Below are positions 48,651-59,111 of a stretch of 64,000 nt of DNA, in pieces (the stretch's first letter is position 1; each line of letters opens with the position of its first letter). A model generated the notes under the pieces. The model did not search any database, was not told the DNA's origin, and was given only the letters and a program-made list of their open reading frames with translations. The translations under genes and the position numbers were made by a program. This DNA comes from Armigeres subalbatus. Its lineage: Eukaryota > Arthropoda > Insecta > Diptera > Culicidae. The DNA lies in NCBI RefSeq assembly GCF_024139115.2, contig NC_085141.1, positions 135,221,822-135,285,821 of the forward strand, given 5' to 3'.

Positions 48651-49041
48651 TTAATCAAATGATGAAGTATCAACAAGTAAACACAATTACACTGTTAACC
48701 AATTGGTTTTATTATTTTCCGATTGTGAAAAAAAACTGCGAACCAAACTGGCAACTCCGAGCAAGGCCGGGTACATAAAGCTAGTTCTGAATACATTTTT
48801 AATTGGAATGGAAAATTCTTTGCGCTTTCAAACTATGTTTGATCGAATGTCTGAAGTAAACATAAACAATTCTCCCATGAATATTTTTGACAAACGTTAA
48901 CGTCGAGTAAAGACGTCAAAGCTCAATGTCGCATCGCGAGTTGCGCTAGCGCGGTCCGGTTTAGTGGCGGCCCGTCAATACCTCTATTATGCAGCGTACA
49001 CACTGGTCACTGGCTTGAGCCGTGTACGCTACATTATGAAA

Positions 49042-49438
49042 CATACACACGATCAAGCAGTTTGACCAACATTGACTCCACCTTTCGTTTATTCCAACAT
49101 CCATCAAGTTTTACTAACAACGGCACGAACAATCAATTCATTCGACCAACAATACCACACACGAACGACCGAAGCGCCAACTTGAGCACCAACCATCAAA
49201 AAATATATGGGGGTTTGTGCAACTTCACTACAAATGCTCAAACATGTTCGGCGAATCTTGACTCCACCCCCAACAACTCAAACCAAAATCAAACCGTTTT
49301 AATTTTTTCCTACCAAGCCGCCAACTGTCAAATGGTTGTTCGAACAACTTCACACACGTTCAAACGAAGCAGCAACCGAAGCGTTTTCTTGGGGGCGGAG
49401 TCAATGTTCGTCAAACTGCTTGACTGGTGTGTACATTG
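49042..49438. mobile_element. Foldback repeat (TCAAGCAGTTTGACC arms)
   Basis: ACATACACACGATCAAGCAGTTTGACC and CATTGACTCCACC on the left are mirrored by GGCGGAGTCAATG, TCAAACTGCTTGA and GTGTGTACATTG on the right. CAACTTGAGC, GTTCGAACAAC and ACTTCACACAC words repeat inside. The 133-codon ORF 49062-49463 lies across it and is low complexity (Asn, Thr, Ser), so I do not call a gene. Confidence 0.6.
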
Positions 49439-49539
49439 CATTAGTTGTATGCACTGTTGCTGAAGACTGGATTGGCTATGGGCCTGGATTATTTATTCAG
49501 ACAAGGGCTGAAGTGGCCTATGCGGTATATAATAGTTTT

Positions 49540-49925
49540 ATCCATTCATCTCGGTCCATGGATACACGTCGCCAAGCACCCAATCACGTAGCCTACGGAG
49601 GGTCCGCAAGTCATCTTCCAACTGATCGATCCACCTTGCTCGCTACGCACCACGCCTTCTTGTGCCCGTCGGATCGTTGCCGAGAACCATTTTCGGCGGG
49701 TTACAGTCCGACATTCTGGCTAAGTGCCCGGCCCACCGCAGTCGTCCGATTTCGCGCTGTGAACGATGGATGGTTCTCCCAGCAGCTCATGTAACTTGTG
49801 GCTCATTCACCTCCTCCACGTACCGTTCGTCATCTTCCATCTTCGAAGACTACGTCTTCTCAAAGTTACGTACCATAATTCTTCTCCAGACGATTTAGCA
49901 CGCTATTAATTTCGTAATCAAGCGC
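49540..49925 (-). pseudogene. 3' tail of an RTE-like LINE
   Basis: Minus-strand sequence matches, through many frameshifts, the LINE tail after the reverse transcriptase (VNRVLNRLEKNYGT, VGRALSQN and a region on RRAQEGVV-like residues). It lies downstream of the RT fragment at 50090-50505 in the same orientation and may be the end of the same copy. Confidence 0.5.
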
Positions 49926-50089
49926 TGCTAGCACGTGCCGTAGCGTAAAATGTTGGAGCTTGTACACAAGCAACAAATACAAATAAAAACAAATATGTTG
50001 TTTCCGTTGCGTATTTTTTTTTTGTGTCAAGGGTACCAACTGCAAAAAACTTGGTCACACTGACGAGTTTTGTGACAACAAACCACTTG

Positions 50090-50498
50090 CGAAGTGCATC
50101 ACCCTGCTTCAACGAGGTAGACACTTCGTCTGCAATCCGAATACTTGATTTCGAGCCATTCAGCGTTGTACGTGTCAGTCTAATCAGTTTCGTCGGAAAA
50201 CCATGCTCGATCATTATCTGCCACAGCTCATTTCTTTTCATTGAATCGTACGCTGCTTTGAAATCAATGAACATATTATGAGTCTGCAAGTTGTATTTAT
50301 TGGAATTTATCAAGGATCATCCGCAGGCTAAACATCTGATGCCTGGTATTCGCCTGGTATTCGGATTCCTCAAGCAATCTCAGTCTGTTAAACAGGAGAC
50401 GCGACAGGATTTTGTACGCCGAGTTCAGAAGGGTGATCCCTCTGTAATTTCCCATATGTGGTGGATTGATTGATGCAGCTGCTCACTTCCGTGTTTGA
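50090..50498 (-). pseudogene. RTE-like LINE, N-terminal half of RT domain
   Basis: Reading down from 50498: LLKHGSEQLHQSIHHIWE, then NYRGITLLNSAYKILSRLLF in another frame, then NLQTHNMFIDFKAAYDSMKR (RT motif A with its catalytic Asp) and FPTKLIRLTRTTLNGSKSS, then DEVSTSLKQGDAL, where the match ends near 50090. The 5' continuation is at 52082, on the far side of the Jockey insertion. The DNA from 49925 to 50090 does not match the expected next block. Confidence 0.7.
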
Positions 50499-50505
50499 GA
50501 AGATC
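50499..50505. repeat. Target duplication of Jockey insertion (left)
   Basis: GAAGATC here and again at 52082-52088. The duplication fits within the interrupted RTE reading frame (VD-LLKHG). Confidence 0.75.
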
Positions 50506-52081
50506 TTTAACATCTTTATCTTTATCTTTATTGGGAGTAGGGAAAAGCCCGTTCGAGTAGTGCTCGTATAGGCACTTTCTCAAGTGGGCGCAAAACCTTC
50601 TCATCTTTTCGTATCAACAGAATTTACATTGACTCCAAATGATACATTATGGTCTTAAATATACAATTATACACTACTTATAACTAACATATGTACAGAA
50701 ACAATTTCAAGAAAAACACTATACAATAAAACAAACAAAAAACTTGCTAACGTGTAGAGTTGGTAGTGGTAGTGATAAGAAGGGTGAATTTCTTTTTGAG
50801 GGTCAATCGTGAAATGTGAAAATCGAATTCCGATGAACAATGGTTGAACATCCTACACATACCGGTGAGAGGCTCATTATGTCCGTAATTTGTGCGAGCA
50901 CCGTGAAGAAACAGAAAATTGTTTGACCGAAGCTGTCTATAGGGAATATTTAAATTCAGACTAGATAAAAGACCAGGGCAATCAACTTTGGAGTTCAGAA
51001 GATCAGAAACATAAAGCGCCTTGGAGACGTCGCGGCGCACACTTAAAGGTTCTAATTCTATAAGCTTACAACAATCATCGTAACTGGGAAGATTGGAGGG
51101 ATCGTTCCATGGTAGGTGGCGCAGAGAAAAATGTAAGAATTTGCGTTGAATGGTTTCAATACGTTGAATACTGTTGAGATAGTATGGTGCCCAAACAATG
51201 CACGAGTATTCTAAAATCGATCTCACTAGTGAACAATACAGGGATTTGAGACATTGAATGTTTTTGAAATTTTTAGCTATGCGGAAGATGAAACCGAGTG
51301 TTTTAGAGGCTTTTGAGGTGATGTATCCGATGTGGTCCTTAAAAGTCAGCTTCGAATCTAACAGAACGCCTAGATCTTTGATCACTGATTCTCTTTTGAG
51401 ACTGATAGCGCCAACTTTGTAGTCAAAATTGAGCGAAGAGCGTCGGCGGTAGAATGAAATTATCGAGCATTTACTAGCGTTCAAATCCATGCGGTTAACT
51501 GTACACCAATCGGTGAACCGCTCTAGTTGGGATTGTAGGAATAGGGCATCGTGTACAGTATTAACTATCCAATATAGTTTGAAATCATCAGCAAATGAAA
51601 GCTTGAGGCATTTCAAATGTGGATGGACATCATTCAGGTAGACCAAGAAAATTAGCGGACCTAAGTGACTACCTTGTGGCACCCCCGAGGTAACGAGGAA
51701 ATAGGATGAGATGATATCCCCAATCTTAATGGCCATTTCCCGGCCATTCAGGTAGGACTGTAACCAGCGAAGAAATGATCCAGAGAATCCCAATCGCTCA
51801 AACTTGGCGATAGTAATTTGATGATTAATCTTGTCAAATGCGGCAGAGAAATCGGTGTAAATTGAGTCGACTTGTTGGCCTTTCTGAAGAGCTTTTGCGA
51901 TGAAAGAAGAGTACAGCAGCAAATTACTATTCGTTGATCGTTTCGGCATGAAACCATGTTGATGCTCCGAGATGAAGTGATGACAATTGTGGAATACAAA
52001 ATTGTAGATAACTTTCTCGAACAACTTTGAGACTGCGCACATAGCAGCAATTCCGCGGTAGTTGCTAATTTCGCGTCGCTG
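50506..52081 (-). mobile_element. 5'-truncated Jockey-clade LINE insertion
   Basis: Inserted in the minus orientation in an RTE-like LINE and flanked by GAAGATC. The 3' end (50506 side) shows an ATAAAG-repeat tail on the minus strand just before the duplication, as expected for a LINE copied by target-primed reverse transcription. The 5' end is truncated inside the reverse transcriptase domain. The ORF at 50747-52042 is intact. Confidence 0.85.
50747..52042 (-). CDS. Jockey-clade reverse transcriptase (partial ORF2)
   Basis: A 431-codon open frame. It begins within the RT domain (the frame is open a little upstream, with REISNYRGIAAMCAVSKLFE; the Met is internal). RT motif A is YTDFSAAFDKINH (residues 62-74), motif B is SGVPQGSHLGPLIF (119-132), motif C is FADD (150-153). 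A thumb and a Jockey-type tail follow (KDLGVLLDSKLTFKDHI, SLVRSILEYSCIVWAPYY). The catalytic Asp residues are present and there are no stops, so this insertion is young compared with the LINE it hit. The endonuclease and ORF1 are absent, so it cannot move by itself. Confidence 0.9.
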   Translation of the reverse strand: MCAVSKLFEKVIYNFVFHNCHHFISEHQHGFMPKRSTNSNLLLYSSFIAKALQKGQQVDSIYTDFSAAFDKINHQITIAKFERLGFSGSFLRWLQSYLNGREMAIKIGDIISSYFLVTSGVPQGSHLGPLIFLVYLNDVHPHLKCLKLSFADDFKLYWIVNTVHDALFLQSQLERFTDWCTVNRMDLNASKCSIISFYRRRSSLNFDYKVGAISLKRESVIKDLGVLLDSKLTFKDHIGYITSKASKTLGFIFRIAKNFKNIQCLKSLYCSLVRSILEYSCIVWAPYYLNSIQRIETIQRKFLHFSLRHLPWNDPSNLPSYDDCCKLIELEPLSVRRDVSKALYVSDLLNSKVDCPGLLSSLNLNIPYRQLRSNNFLFLHGARTNYGHNEPLTGMCRMFNHCSSEFDFHISRLTLKKKFTLLITTTTNSTR

Positions 52082-52330
52082 GAAGATCGACCGGAATCTC
52101 GTCCTTCCTAGCAGCTTTACTGTTTTTCAGCTCGTTTAGAGCCTTCTTCACCTCGTCCAGCGTTGGTGATTCCACAGCTTGACCGTCGCCGATTATGTAT
52201 ATCCTGTTCCTGAATACACCTTCATTTTCACCGTTCAACAAATCTTTGAAGTGCTCCTTCCACCTGGCTGCCACCATAGTCTTGTCTGTCAGCAAATTCC
52301 CCTCTCGGTCCTTGCACTTGGCGGGCACTG
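52082..52330 (-). pseudogene. RTE-like LINE, segment before RT domain
   Basis: The minus frame gives AKCKDREGNLLTDKTMVAAR, WKEHFKDLLNGENEG, TLDEVKKALNELKNSKAARK and DEIPVD, the conserved linker leading into the RT domain of RTE-type LINEs. It is interrupted on one side by the Jockey insertion at 52081 and on the other by the element at 52331. Confidence 0.8.
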
Positions 52331-53671
52331 CCCAAGTAACATTTCTATTTTTATTCCACTCTTGAAATGGTTTTCAAGATCAAATCATAAGAACTAACAA
52401 TAAAACTCATTATTATACGACAACCTTTTGATGACCACTATACGAGTAAGATATGGCCAAGTGGCCCTCTCTACACACTCAACTCATTTTGCCGTATTCG
52501 GTAAATTTTACCGTATTCGGTAAATTTTACCGAAATCTCAACAACAGAACTGTTCGGTAATTTATTTTACAGATTTTTTGTAATTTTTTCCATTACTCAA
52601 CTGTCAAAATCACCGAAAATCAGTTAAATTATTTACCGAACAGTTCTGCTGTTGAGATTTCGGTAAAACAAAATTTCGGATAACCACTATATAAACCTCT
52701 TATAAGAGTATTCGAAAAACCCCTTTGAACCACCAGCAAAAAAGGGAATTTGGCTGCGGCAGCTGTCAAAAATTTTGCTTCAAAAAAGGAAAAAAAAAAT
52801 ATTGCGGAGAAATCATAACAAAATGGACTGATTAAGTAAATCATGATGAGGATGTCAACAAAATAATATTTATCCAGGTTTGTTTCTCGATATACTTTCT
52901 TTGAACTAAGTTGCGCGTTCAACTGTATAGTGAAAGCTAGGTAAAAAATAAGATTGCATAATATGCACCAGCAAACTAATGTACTACCGTAATCTGGAAA
53001 AATGATGTAACAGCCATTTTACAACATGCATGTTTTCCATTTTTCTGTTAAAGAGCTCGATGAGTAGTACTCGTTAACACCATTTTTGGAAAAAGACGTA
53101 TATATACGTCACTTTTTCAGATTACGGCAGTGTAGTTTAGCGCTTCAAATTGAAAATAATTATAACATCAACATCGTAAATGTTTACCTAATCTGTTGAT
53201 TTTTCACCCAGTTCTAATCATTTAGCAGGAAAAGTGTTCTAAGCGATGTAAATATCATTTATTTATTGATTACAGCGATTAATTTCACCGACTTGAAAAT
53301 ACTTTTCTCTTTCCAATATGGCCATCATGAATTCCGAGCAGAAAAATGTTGCTCTTATTTTACACTGTTATAAACTCTTTGCAATGCAAATATTCTTATT
53401 GGGGTTATTCATTTGACCACATTACGACCAAAATTTGTGGCTTTGATCGAGCTTTGAAAATATGGCTTATTAAGCTCTTCAGCACAACCGTGGAGTTGCT
53501 CATAAGATCAATCGGCATTTGACGTTTGAAGCTTTTTCAGCAAATTTATGAGAGGTTTATTGATAGTAATAAGAGCGCCAATAAAACCGAGAAACTAGCC
53601 ATTGCGATTGCTGTCATAAATCCACTATAAGAATTAAATAAATCCAAAAGGCACGGAAATTGTTACTTGGG
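52331..53671. mobile_element. Element with CCCAAGTAACA termini
   Basis: Termini CCCAAGTAACATTTC (52331) and the inverse of CCCAAGTAACAATTTC (53671) flank 1341 bp without coding capacity. Removing it with one copy of a 2 bp TG rejoins the LINE sequence (GCCA-GTGCCC on the minus strand). An inner palindromic repeat lies at 52525-52668. The superfamily is not clear. Confidence 0.6.
52525..52668. mobile_element. Palindromic MITE-like repeat (TTTACCGAAATCTC)
   Basis: TTTTACCGAAATCTCAAC and AGAACTGTTCGGTAAT on the left are mirrored by ATTTACCGAACAGTTCT and GTTGAGATTTCGGTAAAA on the right: about 38 bp arms with one or two differences. Extra TATTCGGTAAATTTTACCG copies precede it. It is nested in the element at 52331-53671. 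Confidence 0.65.
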
Positions 53672-54490
53672 TGGCGCAGTCGTTTGCCACACGCGCCATT
53701 GACAGTTGCGTAAAACCTCAGCATATCGTGAATTAATTAATATAAGTCGATAACAAAACACTGAAGAAGTTTTCAAGTAGAAAACGAAATACGTATGATA
53801 CATAAGTGAATATAGCGGAAGTAAATGGAAATTTGAAGTATTTTAACCTCAGCATATCGTTTCTATCCATGTTCTCCTGCGGTTCAGCTGTCACACTCTC
53901 TTCGTGTTGCCTTTTACTTCTGCGGTGGATACGTTTCTCTTCTGCCCTTGCTATACTGTACGCTCTCTGTTGGAACGGGTACGAGTCACTAGCATTCGAC
54001 TCCTAGCAACATTTTTCTCGTCCGTCACTCGCTGGCACTCCTCATCAAACCAACCATTTCGTTGGCGTCGTTGTGCATTGCCTAACACTTCCTGTGCTGT
54101 AGTAGTCACAGCTTCGTTTTCCCACAATCTATTGACGTCGCCCGATCCGGTGGCATCTCCTATCCGCTCGTCCAGCTTCTGGTGGTACTATTCAGCAACT
54201 TTTTCAACTGACAAGCGTTGGATATTGAAACGCATCGTTCTGTTGCTTCGTGAATCCGTGACGCTGGAAAGTCGCGCCCGTATTTTTACAACTACAAGGT
54301 AGTGACCCGAGTAAATGTTCGGACCTCTGAAGGACCTTACAACTATAACATCCGACAAAAGTAGTCCGTCGATCAGCACCGGCTGAGCAAGTGTCTCCAC
54401 TCGGATGTTGCCAGGTGTGTTTGCGGATATTCTTACGTGCGAAGTAGGTACTGCTGATTGACATCCCTCCAGTAGCAGCAAAGGTTACAT
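53672..54490 (-). pseudogene. RTE-like LINE, endonuclease end and linker
   Basis: Minus-strand blocks: IRKHTWQHPSGD, DRRTTFVG, GPNIYSGHYLVVVKIRARLS, SRSNRTMRFNIQRLSVEKVA, then NGWFDEECQRVTDEKN and ENMDRNDMLRF. These match the end of the AP endonuclease domain (the SGHYLV block corresponds to the usual catalytic SDHYLV, here Gly for Asp) and the linker of RTE-type LINEs. Frameshifts are present and a 115 bp insertion lies at 53730-53844. Confidence 0.7.
53730..53844. mobile_element. 115 bp insertion with 16 bp target duplication
   Basis: AACCTCAGCATATCGT occurs at 53714-53729 and 53845-53860, directly flanking 115 bp that include AACACTGAAGAAG and GAAATACGTATGATAC. The duplicated bases belong to LINE coding sequence. 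The long duplication suggests target-primed insertion of a short retroelement fragment; the source is not identified. Confidence 0.7.
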
Positions 54491-54743
54491 CACAGACAAA
54501 CAGACTTAACACTCGTCAAATTTCCATCATTCAGTGATTTACTGGTCAATTCAAATAATCATTAGTTGGCCAATCGGTCACTAGTGGCGCGCGCATCGGA
54601 TTTGCTCGAGTTTGACATATGCTCACTACCGCCATCTGGTTCGCGATTTGCCCAACTAACTGAAATCAACAGATGTCGTAAGTGTTTAAATGACGATGAA
54701 TTTGATGAATGAATGTTCAATGTGTTATGTCTGTTTGTCTGTG
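54491..54743. mobile_element. MITE with CACAGACAAACAGAC termini
   Basis: Ends CACAGACAAACAGACTTAACAC and the inverse (GTGTTATGTCTGTTTGTCTG then TG) are flanked by GTTACAT, or GGTTACAT if one shared G is counted, at 54483-54490 and 54743-54750. A 7-8 bp duplication and CA...TG ends suggest a hAT-like MITE. It splits the endonuclease region of the LINE. Confidence 0.75.
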
Positions 54744-55075
54744 GTTACATGTCGCAGACCATTATCATTGGTAGCGGAATGAAGGCTTTCCGTACCAATA
54801 ATAGGGCGAACGAAACTTTCGCTTCCGATCTGCGCATCTGCATCCCCGATGACAATCTTTACATCGTGTTTTGGGCACTGTGGTTTTGGTAGATGTGGTA
54901 CTTGAATGAAGTGCTCGCTATGGGATCCACCGTCCGATATTCACGTTCTCCAGTTCTGGGCCATCGTATTTTCTGGATTGCTGCCACGCTCACGCCGACC
55001 TTCTGCAGCTCAGGAGCCCAACACGTGCGGGTGCATTCAAAGTTCTCACGTTCCAAGATCCGACTTATCAATCGT
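54744..55075 (-). pseudogene. RTE-like LINE, start of endonuclease domain
   Basis: Minus frame: VGVSVAAIQKIRWP (with the catalytic Glu position replaced by Lys), TGEREYRTVDPIASTSFKYH, then in another frame PKHDVKIVIGDADAQIG (the usual GDMNAQIG block) and ATNDNGLRH. Roughly a hundred residues expected between the two blocks are missing, so the copy also has an internal deletion. Confidence 0.7.
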
Positions 55076-55560
55076 TGTCCTTTATTCGTTTACGGGTCTG
55101 TTGCCGTTGCTCTACTTTTGCCTTTCTTGGTAACAGTACAATTTTCGTTAGGCTACCTTACCAGGGTTGCGCTACCTACATCGCGTTGAAGGGGCTGCCT
55201 TCTCGATGCAACATGGTGTGCACAGTTTCGCTTAGAGTCCCTCGCTGGCATTCGGACGGAGAACAGACGCTGTTGTGAGCCGCTCTTACCATGGAGAACA
55301 GACGCTCGATCAGATTTGCACCTCCAAAGAGGAGCAAATCCCCCCTTCCCTGTCAGCTCCCACCGGGGTTGGTTACCCGATCTTCCCTAAGGTTGCTCGT
55401 ATTCCGGCCAGCACCACGGGGAGGTAGGAATAGGAGTTGCTGGGTAAGAGGCTAAGGACCGCGAAATGGGGTCTATTTTCTTCCTTAAGGTACGCGAAGT
55501 ACCAATGGTACGCTTTACCCAGCATTTGCCGTGCCTTTTTTGCTTATAAATTATTGTATA
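55076..55560. repeat. GC-rich repeat-like segment
   Basis: Contains CAGCTCCCACCGGGGTTGG, CCGGCCAGCACCACGGGGAGG and GGTACGCTTTACCCAGCATT. I recall such text beside LINE copies in mosquitoes, but its origin is not established from this window. ORFs across it are not supported. Confidence 0.3.
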
Positions 55561-55677
55561 TGCCATGCAATATACTATATGGCAAGCAATTCGAAAATTT
55601 TCTAATTTAATAGTTAGCTAGCTGAGGCATTCCACGGGGGCATGTCAGTCGATCCTGAGCGACCATTTCGAAAATAT

Positions 55678-56195
55678 TTGAAACTCTGCACAGTTTTTCA
55701 ATTTCATCTAAATCGTCATTTTTCGATATCAAATCTTCATATTGAGTCACGACTAACTTTTCAAAAGGGTGTATGTGAAAATGGTTCAAAAATATTTAAA
55801 AAGCTGCACAGCAAAAACGGAATGTTCGATTGTTATGATTTTTCAGCAAAGTTAGACAACTAAATGGTGATTCTTAAGAAAATGTGCACAGTAAAAAAAT
55901 TTTTTTGCCTTTAAAAATATCATTTTGTCACAAAAACTCAAATATCTCAAAACCCTATCTTTTTTCGAACGTAATTTTTAGGGAAAACGGTCCATTATAT
56001 TAGCTATCTACCATAAAAATTTGGTGATGGTAAACTAATAAACAAAAAGTTATGACATTTCAAACATTTCACAATTTTCACATTTAGTAAAAAAAATTTT
56101 TTCTGTGTAAGTTATTTCGAGAATTGCAGTTTGATGCAAATTTTATTGTTAAGGGACGTGATTTAAACAAGTTGTTTTCATGATATTTTGATTTA
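55678..56195 (+). repeat. Left terminal inverted repeat
   Basis: Paired with 59112-59643. Shared blocks include GATATCAAATCTTCATATTG, GGGAAAACGGTCCATTATA, ACCATCACCAAATTT (inverse) and AAACAAGTTGTTT. The ORFs at 55607-55789 and 55642-55863 arise within it and are not genes. Confidence 0.85.
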
Positions 56196-56657
56196 GTGAT
56201 TCATGGCATCTAGAAGAAACTTAGACACTGTCCAGTGTTGTGATCAAAAGTAGTGATATTATGATAATTTGGATTGCAGGTGACTGGGGGGAAAGTGTTT
56301 TAATAGTGTTGAAACCTGTTGATAATAACGTTGATAGAAACATGTCAGAAATGTTATTTTTAAGACAAAAGCTGCAAAATCAAAGATTTATAAACACGTG
56401 TACGTCTATAGTTTACCTGCAAAAATATACCTCTTAGAGAATAGACTTTATGATCGGGAGGAAACGGGTATCTTCAACAACAACAAATGCATGATAGGTA
56501 CATACCATGACAATGCTCACGAAAAAGCAAAAAAATTACTACTACTAAGGTTGTTAAAGATCTTATAGTAATTTTTTTTCTTCAGTCAAGCAAATGACAC
56601 CAAACTAGTCAGTAAAAACTTAAAAGTGATTTTGTTTATTGAAATATTACGAACAAC

Positions 56658-58776
56658 ATGAGTAGCCGCTTTCTCAACTGTTGTAGGCCGTTTGATGGAA
56701 AAAAGTGTTCAAAAGAGTTACGAAATCTCACCGAAAGCACCATAGATAAACTGAAAGCGACTGGTTATGCTCCAATGTCCACATTGAATACAAATTTACG
56801 CATTTGCACGTCCTGCCGTCTAAACGTTGACAAAAGAGCAATCTGTATATCATCGGTTGAGCAGAGCGCAGGAAGTTCGAAAACGACAGCAACTGAGGAA
56901 TTGCCAGATGTATCGACAACAACTGAGGAATTACCAGAAGTATTAAGTGCTGAGAGCCTTGCCACCGTACCATCAGCGAAATCTGTTTCAACAAATCAAT
57001 CGGAAGATGAGTGTATCCAAAAGGTCAACATCGAACGCTTTAACGAGGGCATAGCTGGGATAAAAGTGACCTGATTAAATGGAGTAAGATGGACTACGTT
57101 TATTACCCGGAGAAAAATACCGTGAAATAAACGAAGCTGTACGAAGAAACCTCTTCAAATTAGGACCTGATGATGTGGAAAATACAGTCTACGATGAGGT
57201 AATTATAAATATGAAGGAAAGGTTCTCGAATGCAGCCACGACAAGGAAAGAAAAATTATTGATTTTGTCGATGCTGCCAAGTTCGTGGTCTATTCAGGAT
57301 GCCATTGATGAGTTCAAAACCAATAGAAATACAGTAAAAGAGGCAAAACAATTGAAGAATAACTGTCTTTCAACCAAAAATACTAGGTCTAGTACTGCAT
57401 TAACAGATGAGACAAAAGAAATAGTAGTTCAATATTTTGAAGATGATGAAGTAAGTCGAGTTATGCCTGGTCAAAAAGATTATGTATCAGTAAATAAAGT
57501 TGGAAAGCGTCAAGCAATCCAAAAACGATTAATGATGACGATTTTGAAAGAAGCGTACACACGCTTCAAGGAAATTCACGATAATATTAAAATAGGTTTT
57601 CCTCATTTGCAAGCCTTCGGCCAAGGCAATGTAAGCTTCTTTCCAATTCAGGAACACATAATGTGTGTGTGTGCACAACCCATGAGAATATTAATCTTAT
57701 TTTACATAGTTTGAAAAGAATCAATTTAACAAAGGATATTAAAATGTTAACTGGTAGTCTTTTGTGTGAAAATACAACATCAAATTGCTATCTACGATCT
57801 TGTTCGGATTGTCCAGACTCTTCATCATTGGAAAATACTTTATTCGCTGAGTTTGAAGAAAAATATATTGATCAGTTATCATTTGAGCAATGGGTGACCA
57901 CGGATAGGTGTGACATAGAAACTATTGTAAAACCTGTAGATGAGTTTGTCTCATATTTTTGCTTGAAATTAGAAAGTTTAATCCCTCACGATTTCATTAA
58001 AACAGAACAATCCAGCTTTTAAAAATACGAAAATACATTACAAAATGGTGAATTTTTAGTCATTTGTGATTTTTCTGAAAATTACAGCTTTGTATTGCAA
58101 GATGAAGTGCAGTCCCATCACTGGAACGTACAACAAGCTACAATTCATCCATTCGTTATTTATTTTAATGGAAGTACGCAAATTGAACACTTAAGTTTTA
58201 TTATAATTTCCGAAGATTTAAGATACGATTCAGTATCCGTAAACTTGTTCATTGAAAATGATTAACTTTTACGCGTTGATAAGCATAAAGAAGTCAAAAG
58301 ATATATTTCATGTCTGATGGAGCAGCGTCGCAGTACAAAAATCGTAAGAATTTTTCGAGCCTATGTCAATTTAAATCAATGTACGGAATTGATGCAGAAT
58401 GGCATTTTTGCTACATCACATGGCAAAGGTCCTTGTGATGCTATTGGAGGAACAATAAAGCGCATGGCCACAAGAGCAAGTTTAGCCAAAGAACGTGAGC
58501 ATCCAATTAAAACTGCGAAAGAACTTTTGGAATCGTAGAAAAGAAAAAGATTTAACCAAATTATCATTTTGTTTTACTACTACTGAAGAGTACGAAATAA
58601 AGGCTTCAGAGCTCAGCGAGCAATTTAATAACGCGAAAACGATCCAAGGAACCCAAAAATTTCACTGTTTCATTCCATTGTCGGAAAATAAAATTAAAGC
58701 AAAACTATACTCAAACTGTGCTGATAATAATTCAAAAGTGTTCGATATTTTAAAAAATTTGAATAAAAATAAATAA
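56658..58776 (+). pseudogene. Sola-like DDE transposase, decayed
   Basis: Starts MSSRFLNCCRPFDGKKCSKE with a Cys-rich N-terminus (CC, C, then ICTSCRLN), then NLFKLGPDDVE, RKEKLLILSMLPSSWSIQDA and KRLMMTILKEAYTRFKE. The core follows: VICDFSENYSFVLQDEVQSH (first Asp), FVIYFNGSTQIEHLSFIIIS, SDGAASQYKNRKNF (second Asp, seen in a shifted frame near 58315) and ATSHGKGPCDAIGGTIKR. The copy has stops near 57072, 58020 and 58264 and frameshifts near 57660, 58310 and 58405. I recognise the SENYSFV/DGAASQYKN/HGKGPCD signature from insect and cnidarian transposons; the Sola assignment is tentative. Helper for excision in trans is inference. Confidence 0.75.
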
Positions 58777-58938
58777 AAAATAAGTATTAATAAACTTCAT
58801 GATATCATAACCCATACCAAAATTCAAACCCAAAACTCTTAGAGTTTCTATAACAACATTGTGTAACTGCCACATTTAATTTAATACTTAGGATAATATT
58901 AATTCATTTTTATTTATTTATACATATAATATTTATAC

Positions 58939-59070
58939 CAGTGGCGTAGCCAGAAAATTGGTCTGGGGGGGGGTTTCCGAACATTTTTTTTTCGGAAAAA
59001 AAAATGTCTTCCAAAATGTTGTCTCTGGGGTGGGTTTTATGCCCAAATTACCCCCGTGGCTACGCCACTG
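58939..59070. mobile_element. 132 bp hAT-like MITE
   Basis: CAGTGGCGTAGCCA at both ends (inverted), flanked by the 8 bp duplication ATTTATAC at 58931-58938 and 59071-59078. The interior has a run of Gs and of As/Ts and no coding capacity. It lies between the transposase and the right terminal repeat of the Sola-like element. Confidence 0.9.
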
Positions 59071-59111
59071 ATTTATACATATAATATACATAATATCGAT
59101 GAATACATAAA

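Noticed and set aside
49062..49463. 133-codon Asn/Thr/Ser-rich ORF
   Set aside because: It overlaps a foldback repeat end to end, has low complexity and no domain.
53904..54302. 132-codon plus-strand ORF
   Set aside because: It is antisense to the recognisable RTE linker and endonuclease sequence on the minus strand.
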